This document shows, piece after piece, positions 5,955 through 12,067 of a stretch of DNA of 13,717 bases (its first letter is position 1; every line of letters begins with the position of its first letter). The stretch covers positions 1-13,717 of the forward strand of contig JBBRLA010000163.1 in the NCBI GenBank assembly GCA_038231615.1. The letters are read 5' to 3'. The notes below the pieces were generated by a model. The model was not told the DNA's origin, did not search any database, and was given only the letters and a program-made list of their open reading frames with translations. Origin of the DNA: JBBRLA01 sp038231615 (GTDB taxonomy: Bacteria > Myxococcota_A > Polyangia > Palsa-1104 > JAEUJZ01). The position numbers and the translations under genes were made by a program.

Positions 5955-6854
5955 CTACACTGAGATCAGGAACCATCCCGAAATCTTCTCGCCGGGGGCC
6001 ACTTGCAGGAGCCCCTCCCCGCTGTTCAGGGCGTTGCCCGGGGCGGTCCACGGCTCCACGCAGACATAATCCTTGTAACGCAGGGTCCACAGCACCACGA
6101 CCTTGAACAGAGGGCTCCACGACAGGTGCCGCGGCGCCTTGTCCGGAAGGGTCAGCACGGTCTCGGACTGCTTCGGGTCCAGCAGATGCAGGTCCAGTTC
6201 CGACGACTGAAGGTCGAAGCCGGCATAGGGCTTCTCCTCGCCGGTGACATTGTCGAAGGCCCGGGTCGCCGCGAGATCGATCTTCACCCTGCCCTTCTGA
6301 TCGTCGGGGACGGCGAAGTAGGGATGCAGGCCCAGATGCACCGGCAGCGGCTTGTCCCCCAGGTTCTCGACCTCCTGCTCCAGCGCCAGCGTCCGCCCCC
6401 CGGCACGGCCCAGGTCCACCGTCATTCGCAGGCAGAACCGGAAGGGGAACGTGCTCATCGTCGCCGGATTGCTGCGGAACTCTATGATGATCCGTGCCCC
6501 GGCCACGTCGACCACCGACCACGCCGCCTGCCGGGCCAGCCCATGCTGCCGCATCGGGTAGCTGTCCCCGCCCAGGCTGTAGCGATCCTCCTTCAGCCGC
6601 CCGGCGATGGGAAAGAGCACCGGGATGCCGCCGCGCACGTTCTTGCTCCGATCGATGAGCGATGGGCCGTCCAGATAAAGCACCTCGTCCCCATCGACGG
6701 CGAAGCGGGTCACCAGCCCGCCCCGGGCGGGGATCACTTCGGCCACCGCGGCGCCGTTGAAGAGCCGCCACAGCTCCATCCTCCCGGGCCCCCTGGCGAT
6801 GCGCCGCGCCTCGGGCGGACGCCGCGTCGAGTTGTCGTGCCGGTCACTGAACAT
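5955..6854 (-). CDS. Aldose 1-epimerase (galactose mutarotase-like)
   Basis: 299-aa enzyme of the galactose mutarotase-like beta-sandwich family, which interconverts alpha and beta anomers of free or phosphorylated sugars. Visible motifs are RGGIPVLFPIAGRL (74-87), YPMRQHGLARQAAW (99-112) with His104, HLGLHPYFAVP (173-183) with His177 as likely general acid, and VCVEPWTAPGNAL (264-276) with Glu267 as likely general base. The arrangement resembles the aldose epimerase/YeaD branch; the substrate cannot be told. The ATG at 6854 has GAGGAG 12 nt upstream. A second in-frame ATG at 6779 (MELWRLFNG) begins nearer the conserved domain, so the first 25 residues may not be translated. It lies 31 bp after the lipoprotein gene, probably in the same operon. 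No signal peptide, so cytoplasmic. Confidence 0.85.
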   Translation of the reverse strand: MFSDRHDNSTRRPPEARRIARGPGRMELWRLFNGAAVAEVIPARGGLVTRFAVDGDEVLYLDGPSLIDRSKNVRGGIPVLFPIAGRLKEDRYSLGGDSYPMRQHGLARQAAWSVVDVAGARIIIEFRSNPATMSTFPFRFCLRMTVDLGRAGGRTLALEQEVENLGDKPLPVHLGLHPYFAVPDDQKGRVKIDLAATRAFDNVTGEEKPYAGFDLQSSELDLHLLDPKQSETVLTLPDKAPRHLSWSPLFKVVVLWTLRYKDYVCVEPWTAPGNALNSGEGLLQVAPGEKISGWFLISV

Positions 6855-6885
6855 GGGCTTCTTCGTCTCCTCGCCTGTGCAAAAA

Positions 6886-7581
6886 TCAGGGATGCCCGGG
6901 AGGCATGCCGCCCCCGTGCGCCGCGCCCATCCCGCCCCCAGCGGGGGGCCCGGCGGCCTCCGTGCGGATGGTGTCGAGGACCACCTCGACGTCCTTGGCC
7001 GGCACCGCGATGGGCTTGCTGACCCCCTCCACGTCGCCGGGCAGCTTGGTCATCGCGTCGCCGTCCTTGTCCACCCGGGCCGTCACCACCACCTTGCCGG
7101 AAAGCGCCGCGCCCTCGATCATCACGTCGCTGCCGGACAGCTCGAAGGTCATCGGCCAGGTGCCGGCAGCCAGGCGCTTCACGGCCAACACTTGCCCCGG
7201 GGCGCCCCCCTCGCTGTAGGACCGGGCCACCAGGAAAATGGTATCCCCGGCGGCCACCTTGGTTTTGGTCTTGTCCGTCAGCTTCAGCGTCCCCGCCACC
7301 CGCTTGCTCAGATCGGGCAGCGCCACTTTTTCTTCCGCGGACGCTTCGGTCGCCGAGGCGGGCTGTAGCACCGCGGGGTGGTCGATCGGCATGGCCGGGG
7401 CGCCGCTGGGCGGATGGACCCGGTCGGTCAGGGCCGCGGGCCCGGCGGTCTGCGCAGGCATGCCACCCGGGTCCGGCGGGACCGGCCGGCTCTTGTTACA
7501 GGCACCCACCACAAGAACGGGCACGAAAAGGGTCGCGGCGCAGCCCACCGCCCAAGAGAACTCTCGACGACGCATCTTCAT
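6886..7581 (-). CDS. Lipoprotein with CcmI/CycH C-terminal-like domain
   Basis: 231-aa predicted lipoprotein. A basic N-terminus and hydrophobic stretch end in the lipobox VGAC with Cys28. Residues 30-90 are Pro/Ala-rich linker. From about residue 96 to 208 the pattern GTLKL..., DTIFLVARS, GQVLAVKRLAAGTWPMTFEL, DVMIEGAALSGKVVVTARVD, then GDAMTKLPGDVEG matches the C-terminal domain of CcmI/CycH/NrfG-type cytochrome c maturation proteins. In those proteins the domain follows TPR repeats and binds apocytochrome; here it stands alone without TPRs. The last 20 residues are Gly/His/Met/Pro-rich (GGGMGAAHGGGMPPGHP), which might bind metal. The start is ATG with no convincing Shine-Dalgarno sequence and a -10-like box 7 nt upstream. 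It is divergent from the reductase gene by 19 bp. Function is inferred only from the domain pattern. Confidence 0.65.
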   Translation of the reverse strand: MKMRRREFSWAVGCAATLFVPVLVVGACNKSRPVPPDPGGMPAQTAGPAALTDRVHPPSGAPAMPIDHPAVLQPASATEASAEEKVALPDLSKRVAGTLKLTDKTKTKVAAGDTIFLVARSYSEGGAPGQVLAVKRLAAGTWPMTFELSGSDVMIEGAALSGKVVVTARVDKDGDAMTKLPGDVEGVSKPIAVPAKDVEVVLDTIRTEAAGPPAGGGMGAAHGGGMPPGHP

Positions 7582-7617
7582 ATACGCTACCTTAGCACCC
7601 GTGTCGCCAAGGGTCCA
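7564..7617. promoter_or_regulatory. Overlapping divergent promoters, both likely leaderless
   Basis: The 19-bp gap between the two starts contains TACCTTA (7588-7594). On the plus strand TACCTT (7588-7593) is a -10-like box 7 nt before the GTG at 7601, with TCGACG (7564-7569) 18 bp upstream as weak -35. On the minus strand TAAGGT (7589-7594), preceded by TGC, is an extended -10-like box 7 nt before the ATG at 7581, with TGGACC (7612-7617) 17 bp upstream. The two -10 boxes share five base pairs, so only one polymerase could occupy the site at a time. Confidence 0.45.
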
Positions 7618-8314
7618 TCACGCGCGTCTGCTCACTTCACGCACCATCGCGCGGGACACCGTGGAATTCGTCTTTCGGCACGAAGACGAACTGCCCTTCC
7701 GCCCGGGGCAGTTCATCTCGGTGCAGGTCGGCATGGATGAGCAAAACAATCCCATCCTGCGCAGCTATTCGCTGGCCTCGTCACCCGAACGGCGGGGCGA
7801 GCTGGTGCTGATCCTGCGGCTCTTGCACGAGGGCCCCGGCTCGCGCTTCTTCGCCGCGCTGCGGCAGGGCGACACCCTCCGCTTCACCGGCCCCATGGGC
7901 TTCTTCGTGAACGAGCTGTCCCACCCGGGGGATGCCATCTACGCCGCCACCGGGACCGGGATCGCCCCCCTTGGCCCCATGGTGGAAGAGACCCTGCGGC
8001 GAAACGAGCCGGGGAAGGTGCTGCTCTTCTGGGGACTGCGCGGCGAGGACGACATATTCTGGGAAGACCGCCTGGGCGAGTTGTCTCGGGGCGGCCGGCT
8101 GGTCTACCGGCGCTACCTCTCGCAAGCGGGACCGGCCTACGCCGGCCCGCGGGGGCGCATCTGCGCGCCGATTCTGGAGCAGCTGTCGTCATGGGTGAAG
8201 CCAACCTTCTACCTGTGCGGCAACGGCAGCATGATCGAGGAACTGAAGGGCGCCCTGGTAGCCCGCGGCATAGATCGAAAAAAGCAAATCCGCACCGAAG
8301 CCTTCTTCGATTAG
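7601..8314 (+). CDS. Ferredoxin-NADP reductase-like flavoprotein
   Basis: 237-aa oxidoreductase of the ferredoxin-NADP(+) reductase family, which moves electrons between NAD(P)H and ferredoxin or flavodoxin through FAD. Residues 1-100 form the FAD domain with FRPGQFISV (33-41) and the flavin motif RSYSLAS (54-60). Residues 112-237 form the NAD(P) domain with ATGTGIAPLGPM (116-127), FWGLRGEDDIFWEDRL (143-158) and YLCGNGSMIEELK (204-216). It ends in AFFD; bacterial Fpr proteins usually end in an aromatic residue, so the C-terminal shield over FAD may be Phe. No iron-sulfur cluster motif follows, so it is a two-domain enzyme. The GTG start at 7601 is chosen because the protein then starts just before the FAD domain; the open frame continues far upstream over the antisense lipoprotein gene. 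Convergent with the propeller gene. Confidence 0.85.
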   Translation: MSPRVHHARLLTSRTIARDTVEFVFRHEDELPFRPGQFISVQVGMDEQNNPILRSYSLASSPERRGELVLILRLLHEGPGSRFFAALRQGDTLRFTGPMGFFVNELSHPGDAIYAATGTGIAPLGPMVEETLRRNEPGKVLLFWGLRGEDDIFWEDRLGELSRGGRLVYRRYLSQAGPAYAGPRGRICAPILEQLSSWVKPTFYLCGNGSMIEELKGALVARGIDRKKQIRTEAFFD

Positions 8315-8465
8315 GGGCAATGCCATTCGGTCAAGCGATTTGTCGACGAAGGCAGAAGGCTCTCGTCGAGGCCCCTTCCCCTGCTCCTCCAGACTGGAAA
8401 GGCAAGACGCCTTGTTCAGCGACGAAGTGAAGCCTGAACCCAACAGCATTGTCTACAAGGTCAAG

Positions 8466-8480
8466 TCGACGAAAAGTCAG
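8466..8480 (-). repeat. Single 15-bp motif beside element B
   Basis: On the minus strand CTGACTTTTCGTCGA, a variant of the 15-mer at 1-120 and 5751-5780, sits directly outside the right arm of the element, in the same position and orientation as in copy A. The flanking stretch 8315-8465 shows no gene, terminator or repeat that I can support. Confidence 0.7.
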
Positions 8481-8481
8481 C

Positions 8482-8605
8482 AAGAAGCACCTGGCCGGAG
8501 CAGATTTTGGCGCTCCCCCGCAGCGACCGAGGGAGCGTACTACTGTACGTGACCGAGGGAGTGAGGAGGTACGCCAAAAGCTGCCCGGCCAGGTGCTTCT
8601 GTTCA
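8482..8605 (-). repeat. Palindromic interspersed element, copy B (short form)
   Basis: 124-bp copy of the element at 5584-5749, in opposite orientation. Inverted arms are 8483-8512 and 8572-8600. The interior, 8513-8571, keeps the two GACCGAGGGAG repeats and the GTACTACTGTAC core but lacks the 42-bp hairpin of copy A. Read from the minus strand, the shared sequence begins TGAACAGAAGCACC and its TGA (8603-8605) is the stop of the propeller gene. It lies between convergent genes (7601-8314 plus, 8603-10582 minus), as does copy A. Confidence 0.9.
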
Positions 8606-10582
8606 GAAGCGGTGCAGTACGATGCCGCCGATGCCTACGGCATAGACATCGTCCACGCCCACCGCCGAGATCCCCATGAGCTGCTGCCCGGTCAGCGGCG
8701 TCCCGTCCCGTCCCCAGCTGGTCCCGGCCCGCAGGAGAATGTCCCCCTGCGACGAAAGTCCATACAGCCGATCCGACCCCGGCACGGTGCAACCCACCAC
8801 CCCGCGGGCCGCCTTGGTCCGCAGGTTCAGCGGCTCGACGAACCACCTGCCGCCCAGCCGATGCAGCGCCTGCCCCTTCGGTCCCAGGGCATAGACCTCG
8901 TCCGGCCCCGTCCCGAACATCCCGGTCAACGCCTCCGTCGTCAGCCCCTGCCCTTCCTTTACCCACACCCCCTGCGCCAGGCGGAAGATCCCCCCGGTCC
9001 GGGTCCCGATATACACCACCCGATCCGCCCCGTGCCCGGTCCCCCATACCGCGCTCAGGTCCCCGGCCATCGATGGCAGCCCCTTGTCCAGCGACCACTG
9101 CCCCTGGTCGTCATCCTTGCGCCCGATGCGCCCGTTGCCGCCCACCGCGTACACCGCGTCGGCCCCGACCCACACCGCGCTGAAATCCTCGCCGGTCAGC
9201 ACCGCCCCCTCGACGTTCCAGGTCCCGGCGGAGCGGTGCAGGATCGTGCCCGTGGTCCCCACCGCGTAGACCTCCGCCTCCCCGGGCGGCGATGGCGCCC
9301 ACCCCGACACCGCGTTCAGCGACTCGGTGGTCGCCCCGGCCCCCTCGGGCGTCCAGGTGCCCTGCCCCGCCGTGCCCGTGCGCCGCAGGATGACGCCGCC
9401 GCCCCCCACCGCGTAGATCTCGTTGGCCCCGCGGGCCCATACCGAGGACAGCGGATTTTCGCTGAGGGTCGGCGCCAGCGAGGTCCAGCCCGTCTGATCG
9501 CGCCGCAGGAGGGTCCCCAGGTTGCCCACCGCGTATACCGTCGCCTGCCCGCCGTGCATCACCCCGTATACCGCGCTCAAAAGCTCGCCGGTGACGCCGT
9601 CGGCGTCGACCACCCAGGTCCCGCTCTTGCGCCGCAGCACCGTCCCCTTGCCGCCGACCGCGAAGATTTGCTCCCCGCTGGCCCATACCCCATACAGCGC
9701 CGCCGTGGTCGGCACCGTCTCCGCCGCCCACATGTCCTTCTGCCGGTGCAGCACCGTGCCATTCTGCCCCACCGCGTAGCACTCCCCGCCGGGCAACGCC
9801 GCCGCCGCGTTGAGCTGCTGCGTGCTGAGGCCCGCGGCCTCCATGGTCCACGTCCCGCCCTTGCGATGCAGCACCGTGCCCACGGCGCCCACGGCGAAGA
9901 CCTCCTGCGCGTCCCCCGTGCCGCTGCCCGAGACGCCGCCCAGGTACACACTGGAAAGGCCCGTCGCCTCCTGCGTCCACGCCCCATGCACGTGATAAAT
10001 GCGCCCCGTGGTGCCCACCACGTAGGACTCCCCCTGCGCCCCGCTGGCCCACACTGCCGTCAGCAGGCCGTCGCCGAAGCCGCTGCGGATGGGGTCCTGC
10101 ACGCCCCACTGCCCCAGCCGCCGCGCCAGCACCGCATCGTAGACCCCCACGGCAAGCAGGTCGTCCGGCCCGCTGCCCTGCAAGGCCAGCAGCGTCGAAC
10201 CATTGAATCCCAGGAGCCCCGACACGTCCACCTGGTCCCACACCCCGCCGGCCTGGTGGAAAAGGGTGCCGCTGTCTCCGGTGATGTAGACCTCGTCAGC
10301 CGCCGCGGTGGCGCCCGGGGCCACGAACACCGCTCGCAGGTTGTTCCCCTGGGGACGCGGGCTCTCCCAGCGCCAGTGAGGGGGCTCTGGCGGGGCCAGA
10401 TCGTGGTCGTCCACTACGCCGCCGTCGGTCTGCACCGGCCCGCCGTCGGGGAAGAGCAGTATCGTCACGGGTTCGCTGCGGCACCCGACAAGGAGCAGCA
10501 ACACCGCCGGAACGAACCAGGATGTCCCTGACCAGGCCCCGCTAAACTTCCGGCCGGACCGCATCGAACCGCGAGTCAGCAT
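8603..10582 (-). CDS. Lipoprotein with 14 beta-propeller-type repeats
   Basis: 659-aa predicted lipoprotein. A basic N-terminus and hydrophobic run end in the lipobox LVGC with Cys34. The rest is a chain of about 14 repeats of roughly 40-45 residues, each with a core like 'evYAVGxxGTxLHRxxGtW' followed by 'L.aVwg'. Examples are EVFAVGAVGTVLHRKGGTW, EVYAVGTTGTILHRSAGTW and DDVYAVGIGGIVLHRF. Such YCF48/BNR/Kelch-like repeats fold as propeller blades, and 14 repeats would make two seven-bladed propellers. Proteins of this type are common in Myxococcota; most have no known function. It is expected on the cell surface or in the periplasm. The ATG at 10582 lies 6 nt after a -10-like box with a perfect -35. 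Met7 is an alternative start. The TGA stop is the first codon of element B. Confidence 0.8.
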   Translation of the reverse strand: MLTRGSMRSGRKFSGAWSGTSWFVPAVLLLLVGCRSEPVTILLFPDGGPVQTDGGVVDDHDLAPPEPPHWRWESPRPQGNNLRAVFVAPGATAAADEVYITGDSGTLFHQAGGVWDQVDVSGLLGFNGSTLLALQGSGPDDLLAVGVYDAVLARRLGQWGVQDPIRSGFGDGLLTAVWASGAQGESYVVGTTGRIYHVHGAWTQEATGLSSVYLGGVSGSGTGDAQEVFAVGAVGTVLHRKGGTWTMEAAGLSTQQLNAAAALPGGECYAVGQNGTVLHRQKDMWAAETVPTTAALYGVWASGEQIFAVGGKGTVLRRKSGTWVVDADGVTGELLSAVYGVMHGGQATVYAVGNLGTLLRRDQTGWTSLAPTLSENPLSSVWARGANEIYAVGGGGVILRRTGTAGQGTWTPEGAGATTESLNAVSGWAPSPPGEAEVYAVGTTGTILHRSAGTWNVEGAVLTGEDFSAVWVGADAVYAVGGNGRIGRKDDDQGQWSLDKGLPSMAGDLSAVWGTGHGADRVVYIGTRTGGIFRLAQGVWVKEGQGLTTEALTGMFGTGPDEVYALGPKGQALHRLGGRWFVEPLNLRTKAARGVVGCTVPGSDRLYGLSSQGDILLRAGTSWGRDGTPLTGQQLMGISAVGVDDVYAVGIGGIVLHRF

Positions 10583-10588
10583 CCCTCA

Positions 10589-10617
10589 ATGGTTCGTGAC
10601 GGCGGCGCCGCTGTCAA
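10589..10617 (-). promoter_or_regulatory. Promoter of the propeller lipoprotein gene, possibly leaderless
   Basis: On the minus strand TTGACA (10612-10617), a 17-bp spacer, then AACCAT (10589-10594) and 6 nt (TGAGGG) to the ATG. The -35 is perfect and the -10 is weak. GAGGG directly abuts the ATG, too close for a normal ribosome-binding site. Confidence 0.5.
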
Positions 10618-10644
10618 GCATGGGCCGTCACCGGCTGCCCCGCA

Positions 10645-10926
10645 TGGCGGGTGAGCTCCCGCGAAGCTGTGAGAAAACTCTCACTTCAGGGACATCGGCA
10701 CCGGCAGCGTCACGTCCGCCCCGCCCGCCGGGGCCGGCGTCAGGACCACCGCCGCGGCCGCCACCACCACCGCCCCGCCTGGCGGGTGAGCTCCCGCGAA
10801 GCTGTGAGAAAACTCTCACTTCAGGGACATCGGCACCGGCAGCGTCACGTCCGCCCCGCCCGCCGGGGCCGGCGTCAGGACCACCCCCAGGACCACCGCC
10901 GCGGCCACCACCACCACCGCCCCGCC
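10645..10926. repeat. Tandem duplication of the TPR gene 3' end (135-bp period)
   Basis: Copy 1 (10645-10779) and copy 2 (10780-10926) share nearly all bases; copy 2 carries an extra 12 bp (CCCAGGACCACC). Copy 2 includes the real end of the TPR gene: C-terminal membrane segment, stop codon and a hairpin. Copy 1 lies downstream and repeats the last ~30 codons, still open and ending in the same TGA, but it has no start. Without the 12 bp, copy 1 lacks four residues of the membrane helix. Confidence 0.9.
10804..10819 (-). terminator. Stem-loop over the TPR gene stop codon, duplicated at 10669-10684
   Basis: GTGAGA-GTTT-TCTCAC on the minus strand forms a 6-bp stem whose first arm contains the TGA stop. 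Immediately after, GCGGGAGCTCACCCGC (10782-10797) forms a second 5-bp stem. There is no U tract, so it is a weak candidate for an intrinsic terminator and might instead stabilise the mRNA end. Both stems recur in the duplicated copy. Confidence 0.35.
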
Positions 10927-12003
10927 GATGACCCAGGGCACCCAGCGCCGCGACGGCGGGAAGTGCAGATCGACACTCTCGGGCTGCCCTTCCAGCACGG
11001 TGAAGCGGCGCACCACCACGTCGCGCCCGTCCCGGGCCTCCACCTCGTGCGCCCCCGGCAGGAGCGGCACGCTCAGCGGCAGCTTGACCGGCGCCGACAG
11101 CGAGAGCAGCGGCCCATCGATGGACCGCGGCGCCTTCGGCCCTTCGCGATCGATGGTCCGCGGCGCTGACAGCGAGAGCGGCGGCCAATCGATGGACCGC
11201 GGCGCCTTCGGCCCTTCGCGATCGACCTTGTCCAGCAGCAGCATCACCCTTTTGCGGTTCCCCGAAAAGCGCACCGGGCTGCGCGAAACGAAGTCCACCC
11301 GCGCCGCCCCCGCCGCCACGATGCGCGTCTCCTTCGCCGCCACCGCCTGCCCGTTGATCAGCAGTTCGGCGTGGACCTGCCCCGGCTGGCACAGGTAGCC
11401 CACCGAGATCCGCCCGGCCTCCTTCACCGCCGCGTCCGCCACGCAGCTCGGGCGATCCCCGGTGCTCTCGACCAGGCGCACCATCACCGTCACCTCGTCG
11501 TCGGGGTTGGCTGCGACGCTGACCCTGCCGAGCTGCTTGATGATGTCGGCGATTCGCTGGTCGACCTCCTGCCGGTATTCGGGCAGCTCCCCCTGGTCGT
11601 CCCGCTGAAAGTGCCGGTACGCCGACAGAGCCTCCGCCAGGCGCCCGGCCTGCTCCAGGGGAATCCCCAGGTTGTAGTAGCGCTTGGGCAGCGGGTCCAG
11701 CCCCAGGGCCTCCTGGTAGAGCTGGATGGCGTCGTTCACCGCCCCCTTGCGCTGGAGCTTGTAGGCCCGCTCGGTCAGGTCGGCGGCCTTCTGCTGACGC
11801 TGCTCCAACGAGACGTCCGGCGGCGGGACCTCCGGCTCGGGCTTCTTGTGCCGCGCCTTGTGCTTCCCGTGGGCCGTGAGATCGACCTCCTGGTTCGGGC
11901 CGGCCCCCCGGGAAAGCCCGGGAAAGGACCCGGCAAGGACCAGGGTGAGGCCCAGCAAAAAGGGCAGGTTCGACAGCTTCGACGGCGAGTTCCTGGGGCG
12001 CAT
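10816..12003 (-). CDS. Secreted TPR protein with C-terminal membrane anchor
   Basis: 395-aa protein. A signal peptide lies at about 1-34 (FLLGLTLVLAG core). A Lys/His/Pro-rich stretch (46-62) follows. TPR helices lie at about 70-133 (AYKLQRKGAVNDAIQLYQEA, then YYNLGIPLEQAGRLAEALSAY). A beta-rich domain covers about 158-255 with Cys187 and Cys205, then a repeat insert at 261-304 and a PEGA-like segment (VPLLPGAHEVEARDG, 312-326). A transmembrane helix (355-376) and a 19-residue tail end the protein. It is likely periplasmic and membrane-held. It lies 64 bp downstream of the kinase gene on the same strand, so the pair is probably co-transcribed. The ATG at 12003 is chosen because a signal peptide follows directly; the frame is open further upstream over the kinase 3' end. 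The Shine-Dalgarno sequence is weak. Partner and function are unknown. Confidence 0.75.
   Translation of the reverse strand: MRPRNSPSKLSNLPFLLGLTLVLAGSFPGLSRGAGPNQEVDLTAHGKHKARHKKPEPEVPPPDVSLEQRQQKAADLTERAYKLQRKGAVNDAIQLYQEALGLDPLPKRYYNLGIPLEQAGRLAEALSAYRHFQRDDQGELPEYRQEVDQRIADIIKQLGRVSVAANPDDEVTVMVRLVESTGDRPSCVADAAVKEAGRISVGYLCQPGQVHAELLINGQAVAAKETRIVAAGAARVDFVSRSPVRFSGNRKRVMLLLDKVDREGPKAPRSIDWPPLSLSAPRTIDREGPKAPRSIDGPLLSLSAPVKLPLSVPLLPGAHEVEARDGRDVVVRRFTVLEGQPESVDLHFPPSRRWVPWVIGGAVVVVAAAVVLGVVLTPAPAGGADVTLPVPMSLK
11096..11239. repeat. 72-bp in-frame tandem repeat containing the GATC-bounded 33-mer
   Basis: A 72-bp unit starting GACAGCGAGAGC occurs at 11096 and again at 11168; the second copy is incomplete and the exact right boundary is uncertain. 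Each contains a 33-bp block (11119-11151 and 11191-11223) that begins GATGGACCGCGGCGCCTT and ends CCTTCGCGATC. On the coding strand the period is 24 residues, with IDREGPKAPRSID appearing twice. The 33-mer matches the 30-mer in pilW apart from a few single-base indels. Confidence 0.85.
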
Positions 12004-12067
12004 GTCTGGTTTCTTTATTGATTCTGGTATGCGGCTGGGTGTGGGTCCATCGGTTTTCTTCAGCGAT

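Noticed and set aside
7238..7600. N-terminal extension of the reductase by 121 residues
   Set aside because: It is antisense to the lipoprotein gene and has no domain; the FAD domain begins right after the GTG at 7601.
8340..8552. Plus-strand frame starting TTG that runs from the reductase gene end into element B
   Set aside because: It reads through the inverted-repeat element, has no Shine-Dalgarno sequence, and the same frame next to copy A is broken by stops.
8507..10531. Long plus-strand open frame of 674 codons opposite the propeller gene
   Set aside because: It is a shadow of high GC content: the composition is His/Arg/Pro-rich without domains, whereas the minus-strand protein has a lipobox and regular repeats.
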